A stretch of 64,000 nt of DNA from an uncultured Sutterella sp. Its GTDB lineage: Bacteria > Pseudomonadota > Gammaproteobacteria > Burkholderiales > Burkholderiaceae_F. Shown here in pieces: positions 16,441 to 24,404 of this stretch; the stretch's first letter is position 1; each line of letters starts with the position of its first letter. The stretch lies in NCBI GenBank assembly GCA_905213905.1, contig CAJMKD010000009.1:23110-87109 (forward strand). Direction: 5' to 3'. A model generated the notes under the pieces. That model worked only from the letters and a program-made list of their open reading frames with translations. It was not told where the DNA came from and made no database searches. A program made the translations under genes and the position numbers.

Positions 16441-17676
16441 TCACGCCGGGAGCCGCGCCATCGCGATTTCCGCAAAGGCCTTCACCCAGATGCCGAAAAC
16501 GCGGTCGTTGAAGTCGAACTTCGGATTGTGCACGCCCGAATGGTGCGAGGCGTCGTCGTTGCCGATTCGGAAGTAAAGCCCCGGCACGCACTCGGACATG
16601 AAGGCGAAGTCTTCGCCGCCCATGCTGAGGAGGTTCGACTCGAACCGGTTGCCAGCTACGCGCTTCAGAACGGGGGCGACCGCTTCGTAAAGCGCCTTGT
16701 CGTTGATCTGCGGGGGATAGAGGCGCGTGTAGGTCGTTTTCGCCGTTGCGCCCGCGAGCTTCGCAGCGCCTTCGGCCGCTTCCGCGATGCGGCGCTCGAT
16801 CAAGTCGCGCACTTCGGGCGACGTGGTCCGCGCGGTGCCCGAAAGGCGCACGCGTTCCGGAATCACGCTCACCGCGCCGGGGTCGCCCGCCTGCACGGAG
16901 CCGATTGAAATCACGGCGGGCAGAGCCGGGTCCACGTTGCGCGAAACAATGGTCTGAAGCCCCAGAATGAGCTCGGCGGCGGCCGGCACGGGGTCGACCG
17001 CCTGATGCGGGCGCGCGCCGTGGCCGCCGCGGCCTTCGATCACGATGTCAAAGAGGTCTGCGCAGGCCGTCATCGGGCCTTCGCGCGCGAGGATCTTTCC
17101 GAGGGGCTCGAGCCCCGTGATGTGCGCGGCGAAGACTTCGCGCACCGGATAGCGCTCGAAGAGCCCGTCCTTGATCATCTTGTCGGCGCCGGCCCAGCCT
17201 TCTTCGCCCGGCTGGAAGATGAGGAGGATTTCGCCCGCGAAGTCCGCGCGGTGCGACGCCGCCCAGGCGGCAAAGCCGAGGAGCCCCGCCGTGTGGCCGT
17301 CGTGGCCGCAGAGGTGCGCGCGCATCTCGCACGTGCTCGCCCAGGGCGCGCCGCTCTCGTCGGGCGCGGGAAGCGCGTCCATGTCGGCGCGAAAGCCGAT
17401 GCGGGGACCGGGCTTCCCGCCGCGGATCACTGCAGCGATGCCCGTGCCGGCAAAGCGCGCGATTTCGTCGACCCCGAGGCGCTTCAGAAAGGCTTCGACC
17501 GCTTCGCTTGTGCGCTCGGTCGACATGCCGATTTCCGGGTGCGCATGCAGGTCGTGCCGGAAGTCAACGACCGCCCGGGCGGCGGCTTCGCCGATCAGGT
17601 CTTCGAGCTTCGGGAGCGGCGCTTCGGCCTCGCCCGCTGAATTGGCGCACTTCTGCGCGGCTGCGGATTGTTGCAT
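16441..17676 (-). CDS. M20 family amidohydrolase (hippurate/N-acyl amino acid hydrolase-like)
   Basis: The 411-residue cytosolic metallopeptidase-fold enzyme has the M20D signatures in order: DFRHDLHAHPEIGMST, GFRADMDALP, HLCGHDGHTAGLLG, FQPGEEGWAGADKMI, then the dimerisation domain and C-terminal HSGVHNPKFDFND. Metal ligands are the His/Cys/Glu residues in these blocks. The family removes acyl groups from amino acids or cleaves indole-acetyl or hippuryl conjugates; the exact substrate is not predictable. It starts with an Ala/Gln-rich stretch, and an AGGAAGAG ribosome site precedes the ATG. It is transcribed divergently from the attenuated SBP gene. Confidence 0.88.
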   Translation of the reverse strand: MQQSAAAQKCANSAGEAEAPLPKLEDLIGEAAARAVVDFRHDLHAHPEIGMSTERTSEAVEAFLKRLGVDEIARFAGTGIAAVIRGGKPGPRIGFRADMDALPAPDESGAPWASTCEMRAHLCGHDGHTAGLLGFAAWAASHRADFAGEILLIFQPGEEGWAGADKMIKDGLFERYPVREVFAAHITGLEPLGKILAREGPMTACADLFDIVIEGRGGHGARPHQAVDPVPAAAELILGLQTIVSRNVDPALPAVISIGSVQAGDPGAVSVIPERVRLSGTARTTSPEVRDLIERRIAEAAEGAAKLAGATAKTTYTRLYPPQINDKALYEAVAPVLKRVAGNRFESNLLSMGGEDFAFMSECVPGLYFRIGNDDASHHSGVHNPKFDFNDRVFGIWVKAFAEIAMARLPA

Positions 17677-17965
17677 TTCTCTTCCTCCTTCTCGGCCTCG
17701 TGCCGGGATGCTTCGTTCGGCCTGCGAGCCCCGAGCAAGCGAAAGTGCGGGGGCGCAGATTACTTAATAAAAACTCTAACCCTTCGGGCGGGCGTCTGCC
17801 GCGCCCGGCCGTGCGCGGCAGATCATCTGCGGCGCCTCAGTCGTTCGGTTCTTGACTTCGCCGCGCATGCAGTCGGGCATTTGCCGCAGTCCCGGGCAGG
17901 CACTTTTGCCTAGGGAATCGGGCTTATGTTCAAAGCGGCCGTTTCTCTATAAAGTTGAACGTACT
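17677..17965. other. divergent promoter region
   Basis: No gene is seen. A TATAAA box at 17949-17954 is placed to drive the leader peptide and SBP gene on the plus strand, though its -35 partner is weak. Confidence 0.4.
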
Positions 17966-18037
17966 ATGACGAACACGAAGATCATCACCGATCGCCACGC
18001 GCGATTCAGCTATTACCGCTTCAGCTATCAGCGCTGA
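17966..18037 (+). CDS. aromatic-rich leader peptide (attenuator control)
   Basis: A 23-codon frame ends RFSYYRFSYQR: five Phe/Tyr codons within eight positions, followed directly by TGA. It sits 60 bases before a strong terminator and 242 bases before the SBP gene. This is the classic arrangement of a transcription attenuator that senses charged tRNA-Phe or tRNA-Tyr by ribosome stalling. The end of the leader can form a hairpin (GCTTCAGC with GCTGAAAGC), and CGGGC just after the stop can pair with GCCCG of the terminator. No strong Shine-Dalgarno is visible before the ATG, which lowers confidence. Confidence 0.55.
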   Translation: MTNTKIITDRHARFSYYRFSYQR

Positions 18038-18096
18038 AAGCGGGCTCATGCGACTTCGCGATTTCGTTTTTTCAATTGAACATTAGCGACGAATGC

Positions 18097-18124
18097 GGCC
18101 CGGCCAAGCAGTGCGGGCCTTTTT
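18097..18124 (+). terminator. attenuator terminator upstream of SBP gene
   Basis: GGCCCG/CGGGCC with an 11-base loop is followed by TTTTT. It lies between the aromatic leader peptide and the SBP coding region, so it must be read through for expression. An alternative pairing of its 5' arm with CGGGC right after the leader stop would act as antiterminator. Confidence 0.65.
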
Positions 18125-18279
18125 CGTTGCCGACCTCCCTTCCGGCTTCGGATCATGAGCTGCCGACCTTGCGGCAGCGGCGCTTTCCGAAGCACCCCCA
18201 TCGAAAAGTCCCGTCCTGGAAGTCGAGCCGATATTCAACGCTCGGATTTTTTCTTCCTGAACCGATGAGGACTTTCACC

Positions 18280-19404
18280 ATGACAACACGCCCAGCAGCC
18301 AATCGTTCCGACCGCAGAGACGCAGAGAATCGCTCGCAGGAATCCGCCGTCAGCCTTCGCCGCCGCACGCTTCTCGGCGCATCCGCCGCCGCCATGCTCT
18401 GCGGCACGCTCTTCATTGCGGGCTGCGGCAAAGAGACAGGGAAGCCTGCAGCCGGCGCTGCAGCGGCGCCTGCGGGCGAGGCGGGCGCAGCTGCCCCCGC
18501 TGCAGCAAAAACCGCGAAGAAAATCGGCATCGTGCAGCTCGTCACCCACGAAGCGCTCGACGACGCCGTCCGGGGCTTCCAGGAGCGGCTCGCAGAGCTC
18601 GGCTACAGCGCTTCGGGCTCGAAGGGCGCCATTGCGATGGATCTTCAGAACGCGCACGGCGACAGCGCGACGCTGCAGGCCATTGCCTCGCGCTTCGTTG
18701 CCGACAAGTGCGACCTCATCTACGCGGTTTCAACGCCGGCGCTTCAGGCCGCAGCGCGCGCCACGCGCACGATTCCCATTGTGGCGACGGCAGTGACGAG
18801 CTTCGAGCGCGCGAAAGTGGTGAAGAGCGACGAAAAGCCGGGCGGCAACGTCACGGGCGTCTCGAACGCGGGGCCGATCGGCGAGCAGCTTGATCTGCTC
18901 CTCTCGCTCCTGCCGAAGGATGCGCCGCGCGAAGTGGGCGCCATCTACACGGCGAGCGAAGACAATTCGCTCGTGCAGCTCGAGCGCTTCAAGAAGGCCG
19001 CAGAAGAAAAGGGCGTCAAGGTGGTCGAGACGGCCGTCTCTTCGGTGAACGACATTCAGCAGTGCGTCTCCTCACTCTCGGGGAAAGTCGCGGGGATGTG
19101 GGTCCCCACCGACAATGTGCTCGCGAGCGGCGCGCCGATTCTTGCGAAAGCCGCGATTCACGCGAAGATTCCGCTCATCGCGGGCGACCTCGCCTTCGTG
19201 CAGGGCGGCTGCCTCGCCGCGGTGACCCTGAGCCACTACGAGCTCGGGCGGATGACGGCCGACATGGCGGCCGACATTCTCGAAGGGAAGTCCAAGCCCG
19301 CCGACATGCCGATCCAGTACGCGAAGAAGACGCTCAACGTCTGGAACAAGGCGGCGGCCGAAGCGCTCGGCATTCCGATTCCGGCGGGGGTCGACGTGCT
19401 GTGA
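18280..19404 (+). CDS. ABC transporter substrate-binding lipoprotein (TrpX/ABC_sub_bind family)
   Basis: The start at 18280 is preferred because GAGG lies 10 bases upstream. The N-terminus has an arginine patch (SLRRRTLLGAS), a hydrophobic core and a lipobox IAGC, so it is a lipoprotein anchored in the membrane. The mature part has an Ala-rich linker and the two-lobed ABC_sub_bind fold (IGIVQLVTHEALDDAVRGFQ ... YTASEDNS ... GVWVPTDNV-like block). Relatives bind tryptophan, tyrosine or phenylalanine, which agrees with the Phe/Tyr-rich leader upstream. The permease and ATPase genes normally encoded beside such proteins are missing, so it is an orphan here. Confidence 0.82.
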   Translation: MTTRPAANRSDRRDAENRSQESAVSLRRRTLLGASAAAMLCGTLFIAGCGKETGKPAAGAAAAPAGEAGAAAPAAAKTAKKIGIVQLVTHEALDDAVRGFQERLAELGYSASGSKGAIAMDLQNAHGDSATLQAIASRFVADKCDLIYAVSTPALQAAARATRTIPIVATAVTSFERAKVVKSDEKPGGNVTGVSNAGPIGEQLDLLLSLLPKDAPREVGAIYTASEDNSLVQLERFKKAAEEKGVKVVETAVSSVNDIQQCVSSLSGKVAGMWVPTDNVLASGAPILAKAAIHAKIPLIAGDLAFVQGGCLAAVTLSHYELGRMTADMAADILEGKSKPADMPIQYAKKTLNVWNKAAAEALGIPIPAGVDVL

Positions 19405-19447
19405 CCTTTTTCTGCAGGGGCCCTGAAGGGGCGCCTCTGCGGGGCGC

Positions 19448-19483
19448 AAAAAGGCGGCCCGGCTTGCAGCCGGACCGCCTTTT
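19448..19483. terminator. bidirectional terminator
   Basis: AAAAAGGCGG and CCGCCTTTTT flank a long GC stem with a TTGCA loop. It works in both directions and separates the convergent SBP and cytochrome genes. Confidence 0.85.
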
Positions 19484-19534
19484 CGAGACAAGCGCACAGG
19501 CGGGCTTGGCGCCCGCCGGCTGCTCACGACGCAA

Positions 19535-19882
19535 TTACGGCGTCTTCAGGTTGAACTTGTGGCAGTCGTTGCACATCAGCGTCGACGGCTGATGGCCCTT
19601 GTGGCATTCGACGCACGAAACGTCGCCCAGGTGGTTGTAGTGCGGATTGGGATCGAGCTTTTCGGTCTTCTTCGCAAGATCAGCCGGGTTGTGGCAGCCC
19701 TTGCACGTGTCCTTCGTCACGCGGGCGCCGGGCGCGGGCATGCCGTTCTTGTGGCAGGTTTCGCACTTCATGCCGGCGGCAACGTGGCGGTCGGCCGTGA
19801 ACTGGCCGGCAGCGCTCACGCTTGTTGCGCAGAGGGCGAGTGCGGCCGCGGTCATCAGGGCGGCGAGAGTGGATTTCAGCAT
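19535..19882 (-). CDS. periplasmic tetraheme cytochrome c (module 2)
   Basis: The ATG at 19882 follows AGAGGA and starts a Sec signal peptide (MLKSTLAALMTAAALALCA ... SAAGQ). Four heme motifs follow: CETCH, CKGCH, CVECH and CNDCH, with spare histidines in DRHVAAG and NPHYNHLGD. It is the same type as the module 1 cytochrome at 10583. The gene order is reversed: here the flavoprotein comes first and the cytochrome 40 bases later. It should supply electrons to the flavoprotein in the periplasm. Confidence 0.9.
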   Translation of the reverse strand: MLKSTLAALMTAAALALCATSVSAAGQFTADRHVAAGMKCETCHKNGMPAPGARVTKDTCKGCHNPADLAKKTEKLDPNPHYNHLGDVSCVECHKGHQPSTLMCNDCHKFNLKTP

Positions 19883-19922
19883 TTCGTTTTCCTCTTCAAT
19901 TCGTTCTAGCTTGCAGCCGGCA

Positions 19923-21419
19923 TTAGGCCTTCTTGACGCGGCTGGCGATTTCGCGGCCCGCGATGCGGCCGAAGACGGTCGCAGCGCCGAGCTGCGCGCC
20001 GCCCGCATAGTTGTGGAAGAAGATGCCGCCCGCGGCGTTGCCGACGGCGTAGAGGCCCGGGATGCTGCGGCGGTCGAGGTTCTGCACTTCCGCCTTCGTG
20101 TTGATGAGCGGACCGCCGAAGGTGGCCGTCATGCCGCCCTGGAACGGGATGGCGTAGAACGGGGCCTTGGCGACCGGATGCGGCTTCTTGTAGGTGCAGG
20201 GCGGATTCATTTCGCCGAGCTTGCCTTCGCTCAAAGCCTTGTTGTAGGCGTCGACGACGGCCTTGACGCGCTCTGCGGGGAGGTTCACCTGCTTGCAGAG
20301 GTCTTCAATCGTGTCGGCCTTGCCGTAGGGCGAATTGAGGCGGTCGAACTTCGGGATCACCTTGTCGAGCACCGAGCAGTCGCTGTCGACGATCACCCAG
20401 GCGAAGTTGTTGAGCGTCTGCTGCGCGGTCGTACGGGCCTTGATGACGTAGGTGTTGTTTTCGTCCATGAAGCGCACGCCGTCGGTGTTGACCTGAACGC
20501 CGTAGCCGGAGTTGAGGACGTCGGCCGGGTTGACGTGCGTTTCGCCGACGATCGGGCCCGAGTGGAACTGGTCCATGTTCACGAACTTCGTGAAGAGCGG
20601 GAGCATGAGCGAGATGTTTTCGCCGGTCGTCGAGCGCGAGCCGCGCAGCACCATGCGCGTGGCCCAGCCGCCGATGTAGCGGTCGACCATTTCGGGGTTC
20701 GCCGAGAAGCCGCCCGTGGCGACGGCGACGCCGCCGCGGGCGCGGAAGGTCTTCGTGCCTTCGGGGGTGAGGAGCTTCACGCCCGTCACTTCAAAGCGGT
20801 CGTTGTGAATGAGCTCGATCGCCTTGTGCTCGTACTTGATTTCAATCTTGCGCTTTGCGCAGGCTTCAAGGAGCTTCTGCACGAGAGCGGCGCCGCCCGT
20901 GAGGCCCTTCTCGCCCACGACGCGGCAGGTGCGGCCGAGGCGCGGATAGGGCATCGGACGAATCTTGCCGAACTTCACGCCGATGTCGCTTTCGAGCCAG
21001 TCGATGCCGGCGGTGATGTTGTCGGTGTAGCAGCGGTTGAGCGCCTTGTCGCCCATCTGCTTCGAGATGTCCATCATCATGGCGTAGAAGGCATCGGCCG
21101 TGTCTTCGAGGCCCTGTTCCTTCTGGTGGCGCGTGCCCCAGCCGCAGACGGAGCCGAGCGCATAGATGGCGTTGCCGTCAGGGCGGTCCATCTTTTCGCA
21201 GACGACGACCTTCGCGCCCAGGTCATGGGCGGTAATGGCGGTGATGAGGCCCGAGGGGCCGGCGCCGAGGACGACGGCGTCGTATTCGGCGTCGAACTTG
21301 CCTTCGGGCTTCTTGGGCTTGGCCTGAGCGGCGCCCGCGATGCCGAGCGCAGCGGCGCCGGCCGCGCCGAAGAGCGACGTCTTCAGAATGCCGCGGCGGC
21401 TCAATTCGATTTTGGACAT
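19923..21419 (-). CDS. Tat-exported flavocytochrome c flavoprotein subunit (module 2 reductase)
   Basis: From the ATG at 21419 (ribosome site AGGGAGA) the protein has a twin-arginine signal (ELSRRGILKTSLFGAAG). The FAD motif is AVVLGAGPSGLITAITAHDLG. Other blocks are EKMDRPDGNAIYALGSVCGWG, VATGGFSANPEMVDRYIGG, GVRFMDENNTY and the C-terminal AGGAQLGAATVFGRIAGREIA. About 498 residues without its own heme domain. It reduces an unsaturated acid with electrons from the adjacent tetraheme cytochrome. Because the upstream gene is an exported aconitase, cis- or trans-aconitate is a reasonable substrate hypothesis, with tricarballylate as product. That is inference from neighbourhood, not from recognised pocket residues. 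Confidence 0.85.
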   Translation of the reverse strand: MSKIELSRRGILKTSLFGAAGAAALGIAGAAQAKPKKPEGKFDAEYDAVVLGAGPSGLITAITAHDLGAKVVVCEKMDRPDGNAIYALGSVCGWGTRHQKEQGLEDTADAFYAMMMDISKQMGDKALNRCYTDNITAGIDWLESDIGVKFGKIRPMPYPRLGRTCRVVGEKGLTGGAALVQKLLEACAKRKIEIKYEHKAIELIHNDRFEVTGVKLLTPEGTKTFRARGGVAVATGGFSANPEMVDRYIGGWATRMVLRGSRSTTGENISLMLPLFTKFVNMDQFHSGPIVGETHVNPADVLNSGYGVQVNTDGVRFMDENNTYVIKARTTAQQTLNNFAWVIVDSDCSVLDKVIPKFDRLNSPYGKADTIEDLCKQVNLPAERVKAVVDAYNKALSEGKLGEMNPPCTYKKPHPVAKAPFYAIPFQGGMTATFGGPLINTKAEVQNLDRRSIPGLYAVGNAAGGIFFHNYAGGAQLGAATVFGRIAGREIASRVKKA

Positions 21420-21744
21420 GTTGGTCTCCCTTCCTTTGGGTGTTGGAGAAGTTGTTTTGCTTTGGGGCGGCGCGCCTCCGGCTTGAGGCGCGGCTCGTTT
21501 CCTGAGAGCTGACGGTTTGGATGCGGGCGGCGCGAAGCAGGGATGGCGACTGCCTAGCGCCGGCCGCAACGGGGTCGATGCGGGGTTGCGAGCCGTCTTT
21601 GGGGCCGCTGAAAGCGGGACGCTGCAGTCGCTTTTGCGGACTGCATGGTCCCTTTCGGTAGTTTACAGCACGTTTTCCGACGGGTCAGTATTATCCCTCA
21701 AACGGACCACTACGTACCCCATTGCGGCATCAAGATTCTGCGAT
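21420..21744. other. intergenic region with module 2 operator
   Basis: The 325-base gap between aconitase and flavoprotein genes has no supported gene. The operator-like motif at 21704-21720 suggests that the flavoprotein/cytochrome pair has its own regulated promoter rather than only read-through from the aconitase gene. Confidence 0.55.
21704..21720 (-). promoter_or_regulatory. putative TtrR2 operator upstream of flavoprotein
   Basis: GGACCACTACGTACCCC reads GGGGTACGTAGTGGTCC in the direction of the flavoprotein gene. The same motif occurs twice between the aconitase and the second sensor kinase (24249-24266 and 24291-24310). Function as a response-regulator site is inferred. Confidence 0.5.
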
Positions 21745-24141
21745 TTAAATCTTCTTTTCCGCTGCAACGACCCAGTTGAGCGCGGAACCCGCGCGGAACC
21801 ATTCGAGCTGCTTGGCGTTGTAGGAGTGCTGCGCTTCGAACTGCTCTTTCGTGCCGTCTTCGTGCAGCAGCTCGATCGTGACGGGACGCCCCGGCGCGAG
21901 CGCCTTCATGTTGAGGACCGAAATGCGGTCCTTTTCCTGAATCTTGTCGTAGTCCTTCGGGTCGCTGAAGGTGAGCGCGAGAATGCCCTGCTTCTTGAGG
22001 TTCGACTCATGAATGCGGGCGAGGCTCTTGGCGAGCACCACGACGACGCCCAAGTAGCGCGGCTCCATGGCGGCGTGCTCGCGGCTCGAGCCTTCGCCGT
22101 AGTTGTCGTCGCCCACGATCACCGAGGCGATCTGGTGGTTCTTGTAGAAGCGCGCCACTTTGGCGGGCGTGTCGTACTTCTTTTCGGCCGTGTTCCAGAC
22201 TTTGCCCGACTGGCCGTTGAAGGCGTTCACGGCGCGCTCGAGAAGGTTGTCGGAAATCTTGTCGATGTTGCCGCGGTAGGGGAGCCACTTGCCGCCCGGG
22301 CTGATGTGGTCCGTTGTGCACTTCCCCTTGGCTTTGATGAGAAGCGGCAGCGCCGTGAAGTCCTTGCCGTCCCAAGGCTTGAAAGGCTCCAGAAGGCGGA
22401 TTCGCGTATTCGTGGGCGCGGGCGTCACGTCGATGGAGCTGTCGAAAGTGGGGAGAACGCAGCCCGTCAATTCCGTGACGAAGCCCTTCGCGGGCAGCTC
22501 TTCGCCCTGCGGGGCCTTGAGGCGAATGGTCTTCCCGTTCTTCGAGCGCAGTTCGCCCTCGAGCGGATTGAAGGCGAGGTCGCCTTCGACGGCCATTGCC
22601 ATGACGATTTCGGGGGAGGCCAGGAAGGCGATCGTCTTCGTGCTCCCGTCGTTGCGGCCCGCGAAGTTGCGGTTGAAGGACTCGATGATGGCGTTGGGCT
22701 TCTCGGGATTGCCGATCGTGCGCTTCCACTGGCCGATGCAGGGGCCGCAGGCCGTGGCAAGCACCGTGGCGTTGAGCTTCTCGAAGACGTCCATGACGCC
22801 GTCGCGCTTCATGGTTTCGTAGATGCGGGTCGAGCCGGGCACCACCATGATGGGCGTCTTCACCGGGACGTCATTCTCGACGAGCTGTCGGGCGACGGAG
22901 GCCGCGCGCGTCAGATCTTCATAGGACGAATTCGTGCACGAGCCGATGAGCGCCACTTCAAGCTGCTGCGGCCACTGCTTTTCCTTCAAGTTCTTCGCGA
23001 GGTCCGAGAGGTTCATGCCGGCATCGGGCGAGAACGGCCCGTTGATCTGCGGCTCGAGCGTCGAGAGGTCGATTTCGATCACGCGGTCGTAGTACTTGGC
23101 CGGGTCGGCGAGGACTTCCGGGTCCGCGCGCAGCTCCTTCGAGCAGCCGCGGGCGAGATCGGCCACCGCCTGGCGGCCCGTCGCGGCGAGGTAGCGGACC
23201 ATGGCGTCGTCAAAGGGGAAGATCGAGGTTGTCGCGCCCGTTTCTGCGCCCATGTTGCAGATCGTGGCCTTGCCGGTCGCCGAAAGCGTTTCGGCGCCCT
23301 CGCCAAAGAATTCGATCACATGGTTCGTGCCGCCCTTCGTCGTCAGAATGGTCGTGAGCTTCAGAATCACGTCCTTGGGCGAAGACCAGCCCGAGAGCTT
23401 GCCGGTGAGCTTGACGCCGATGAGCTTCGGCATCTTGAGCTCCCATTCCATGCCCATGAGGCCGTCGACGAGGTCGGCGCCGCCCACGCCGATCGCGAGC
23501 ATGCCGAGGCCGCCCGCCGTCGGCGTGTGGGAGTCGGTGACGAGCATGAGGCCGCCCGGGAAGTCGTAGTTTTCAAGGAAGACCTGGTGGCAGATGCCGG
23601 TGCCTGCCGGCCAGAAGTCAAAGCCGTAGCGCTTTGAGACCGCCGAGAGGAACTGGTAGGTTTCGAGGTTGGCTTTGTCGGCAATCTTGATGTCGGGAAT
23701 GGCGCCCGCATTGGCGGTGACGAGGTGGTCGCAGACGAGCGCAGCGGGAAGGGCAATGCGGTCCTTGCCCGAAGAGAGGAACTGGATGATCGCCATCGGG
23801 CCGCCGATGTCGTGCGTGCCGGCGCGGTCCGGACGAAGCTCGATGTAGTCGGCGCCGCGCTGGAAGTTCTTGATTTCTTCCGGATGGAAAAGGTGCGTGT
23901 AGATCACCTTTTCGGCGAGCGTGAGCGGACGGCCGAGCTTCGTGCGTACTTCTGCGACGCGCTTCGGATAGCTTTCATAGAAAGCGCGGATCATGTCGAA
24001 GTCGCGGATATTGGCGGTCGCATTCGCTTGGGCGCCTTCGCTTGCCTTGGCGGCTGCGCAGCGGGCAAAAACCGGCATGGACGCTACGGCAGCGGCGCCC
24101 GCCGTGCCCTGGATAAGCGTGCGGCGAGAAATTTTCGGCAT
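21745..24141 (-). CDS. Tat-exported aconitate hydratase
   Basis: A full-length aconitase of the mitochondrial type (798 residues). Cluster ligands Cys402, Cys465 and Cys468 (GSCTNSS, ATACGPCIG) are present with the spacing expected for a 4Fe-4S aconitase. The other family blocks VTDSHTPTAGGLGMLAIGVGG, NYGEGSSREHAA and RIHESNLKKQG are present. The striking feature is the N-terminus: MPKISRRTLIQGTAGAAAVA with a downstream small-residue region is a typical twin-arginine signal. The ATG at 24141 follows AAAGGAG, so this start is well supported. Tat export of a folded FeS enzyme is plausible. It is followed by an exported flavoprotein reductase and tetraheme cytochrome. I know of no characterised periplasmic aconitase. 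Related substrates such as methylcitrate are possible. Confidence 0.9.
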   Translation of the reverse strand: MPKISRRTLIQGTAGAAAVASMPVFARCAAAKASEGAQANATANIRDFDMIRAFYESYPKRVAEVRTKLGRPLTLAEKVIYTHLFHPEEIKNFQRGADYIELRPDRAGTHDIGGPMAIIQFLSSGKDRIALPAALVCDHLVTANAGAIPDIKIADKANLETYQFLSAVSKRYGFDFWPAGTGICHQVFLENYDFPGGLMLVTDSHTPTAGGLGMLAIGVGGADLVDGLMGMEWELKMPKLIGVKLTGKLSGWSSPKDVILKLTTILTTKGGTNHVIEFFGEGAETLSATGKATICNMGAETGATTSIFPFDDAMVRYLAATGRQAVADLARGCSKELRADPEVLADPAKYYDRVIEIDLSTLEPQINGPFSPDAGMNLSDLAKNLKEKQWPQQLEVALIGSCTNSSYEDLTRAASVARQLVENDVPVKTPIMVVPGSTRIYETMKRDGVMDVFEKLNATVLATACGPCIGQWKRTIGNPEKPNAIIESFNRNFAGRNDGSTKTIAFLASPEIVMAMAVEGDLAFNPLEGELRSKNGKTIRLKAPQGEELPAKGFVTELTGCVLPTFDSSIDVTPAPTNTRIRLLEPFKPWDGKDFTALPLLIKAKGKCTTDHISPGGKWLPYRGNIDKISDNLLERAVNAFNGQSGKVWNTAEKKYDTPAKVARFYKNHQIASVIVGDDNYGEGSSREHAAMEPRYLGVVVVLAKSLARIHESNLKKQGILALTFSDPKDYDKIQEKDRISVLNMKALAPGRPVTIELLHEDGTKEQFEAQHSYNAKQLEWFRAGSALNWVVAAEKKI

Positions 24142-24248
24142 TTTGTTCTCCTTTTGGGTCTCCAGCGGGGCGCAGGGCGTGCGCTTGTTGCTTTCTGCGC
24201 TCAAAGCCGCGCACCGCATTTCTCGGGAAAGCATTGTTTCGCGCAGCG

Positions 24249-24310
24249 CCCACTACGTACCCTGGGAAAATGTCAATCGAGATCCGCACGGGACCACTAA
24301 GTACCCTGGG
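24249..24310 (-). promoter_or_regulatory. tandem putative TtrR2 operators
   Basis: Two copies, GGGTACGTAGTGGGC-type at 24249-24266 and GGGTACTTAGTGGTCC-type at 24291-24310, are spaced 44 bases apart (about four helical turns). They lie between the divergent aconitase and sensor-kinase genes. A third copy precedes the flavoprotein gene. Placement fits activation of the module by the regulator at 26390. Confidence 0.55.
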
Positions 24311-24404
24311 GCTGAATCAAAAAGCGCGCTTCTGCTTCGTTCTGAGGGGGCAATCCGCGGCGGGCGCATTGCCTTGCTGCGAGGAGGCGCGGTAGATTTC
24401 GCCC

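Noticed and set aside
18076..18279. Longer N-terminus for the SBP lipoprotein from 18076
   Set aside because: It would place the attenuator terminator inside the coding region and precede the signal with unrelated residues; ATG 18280 with GAGG is better.
19647..23637. Long plus-strand frames antisense to the flavoprotein and aconitase genes
   Set aside because: They mirror well-supported genes on the other strand and show Arg/Ala/Gly-biased nonsense composition.
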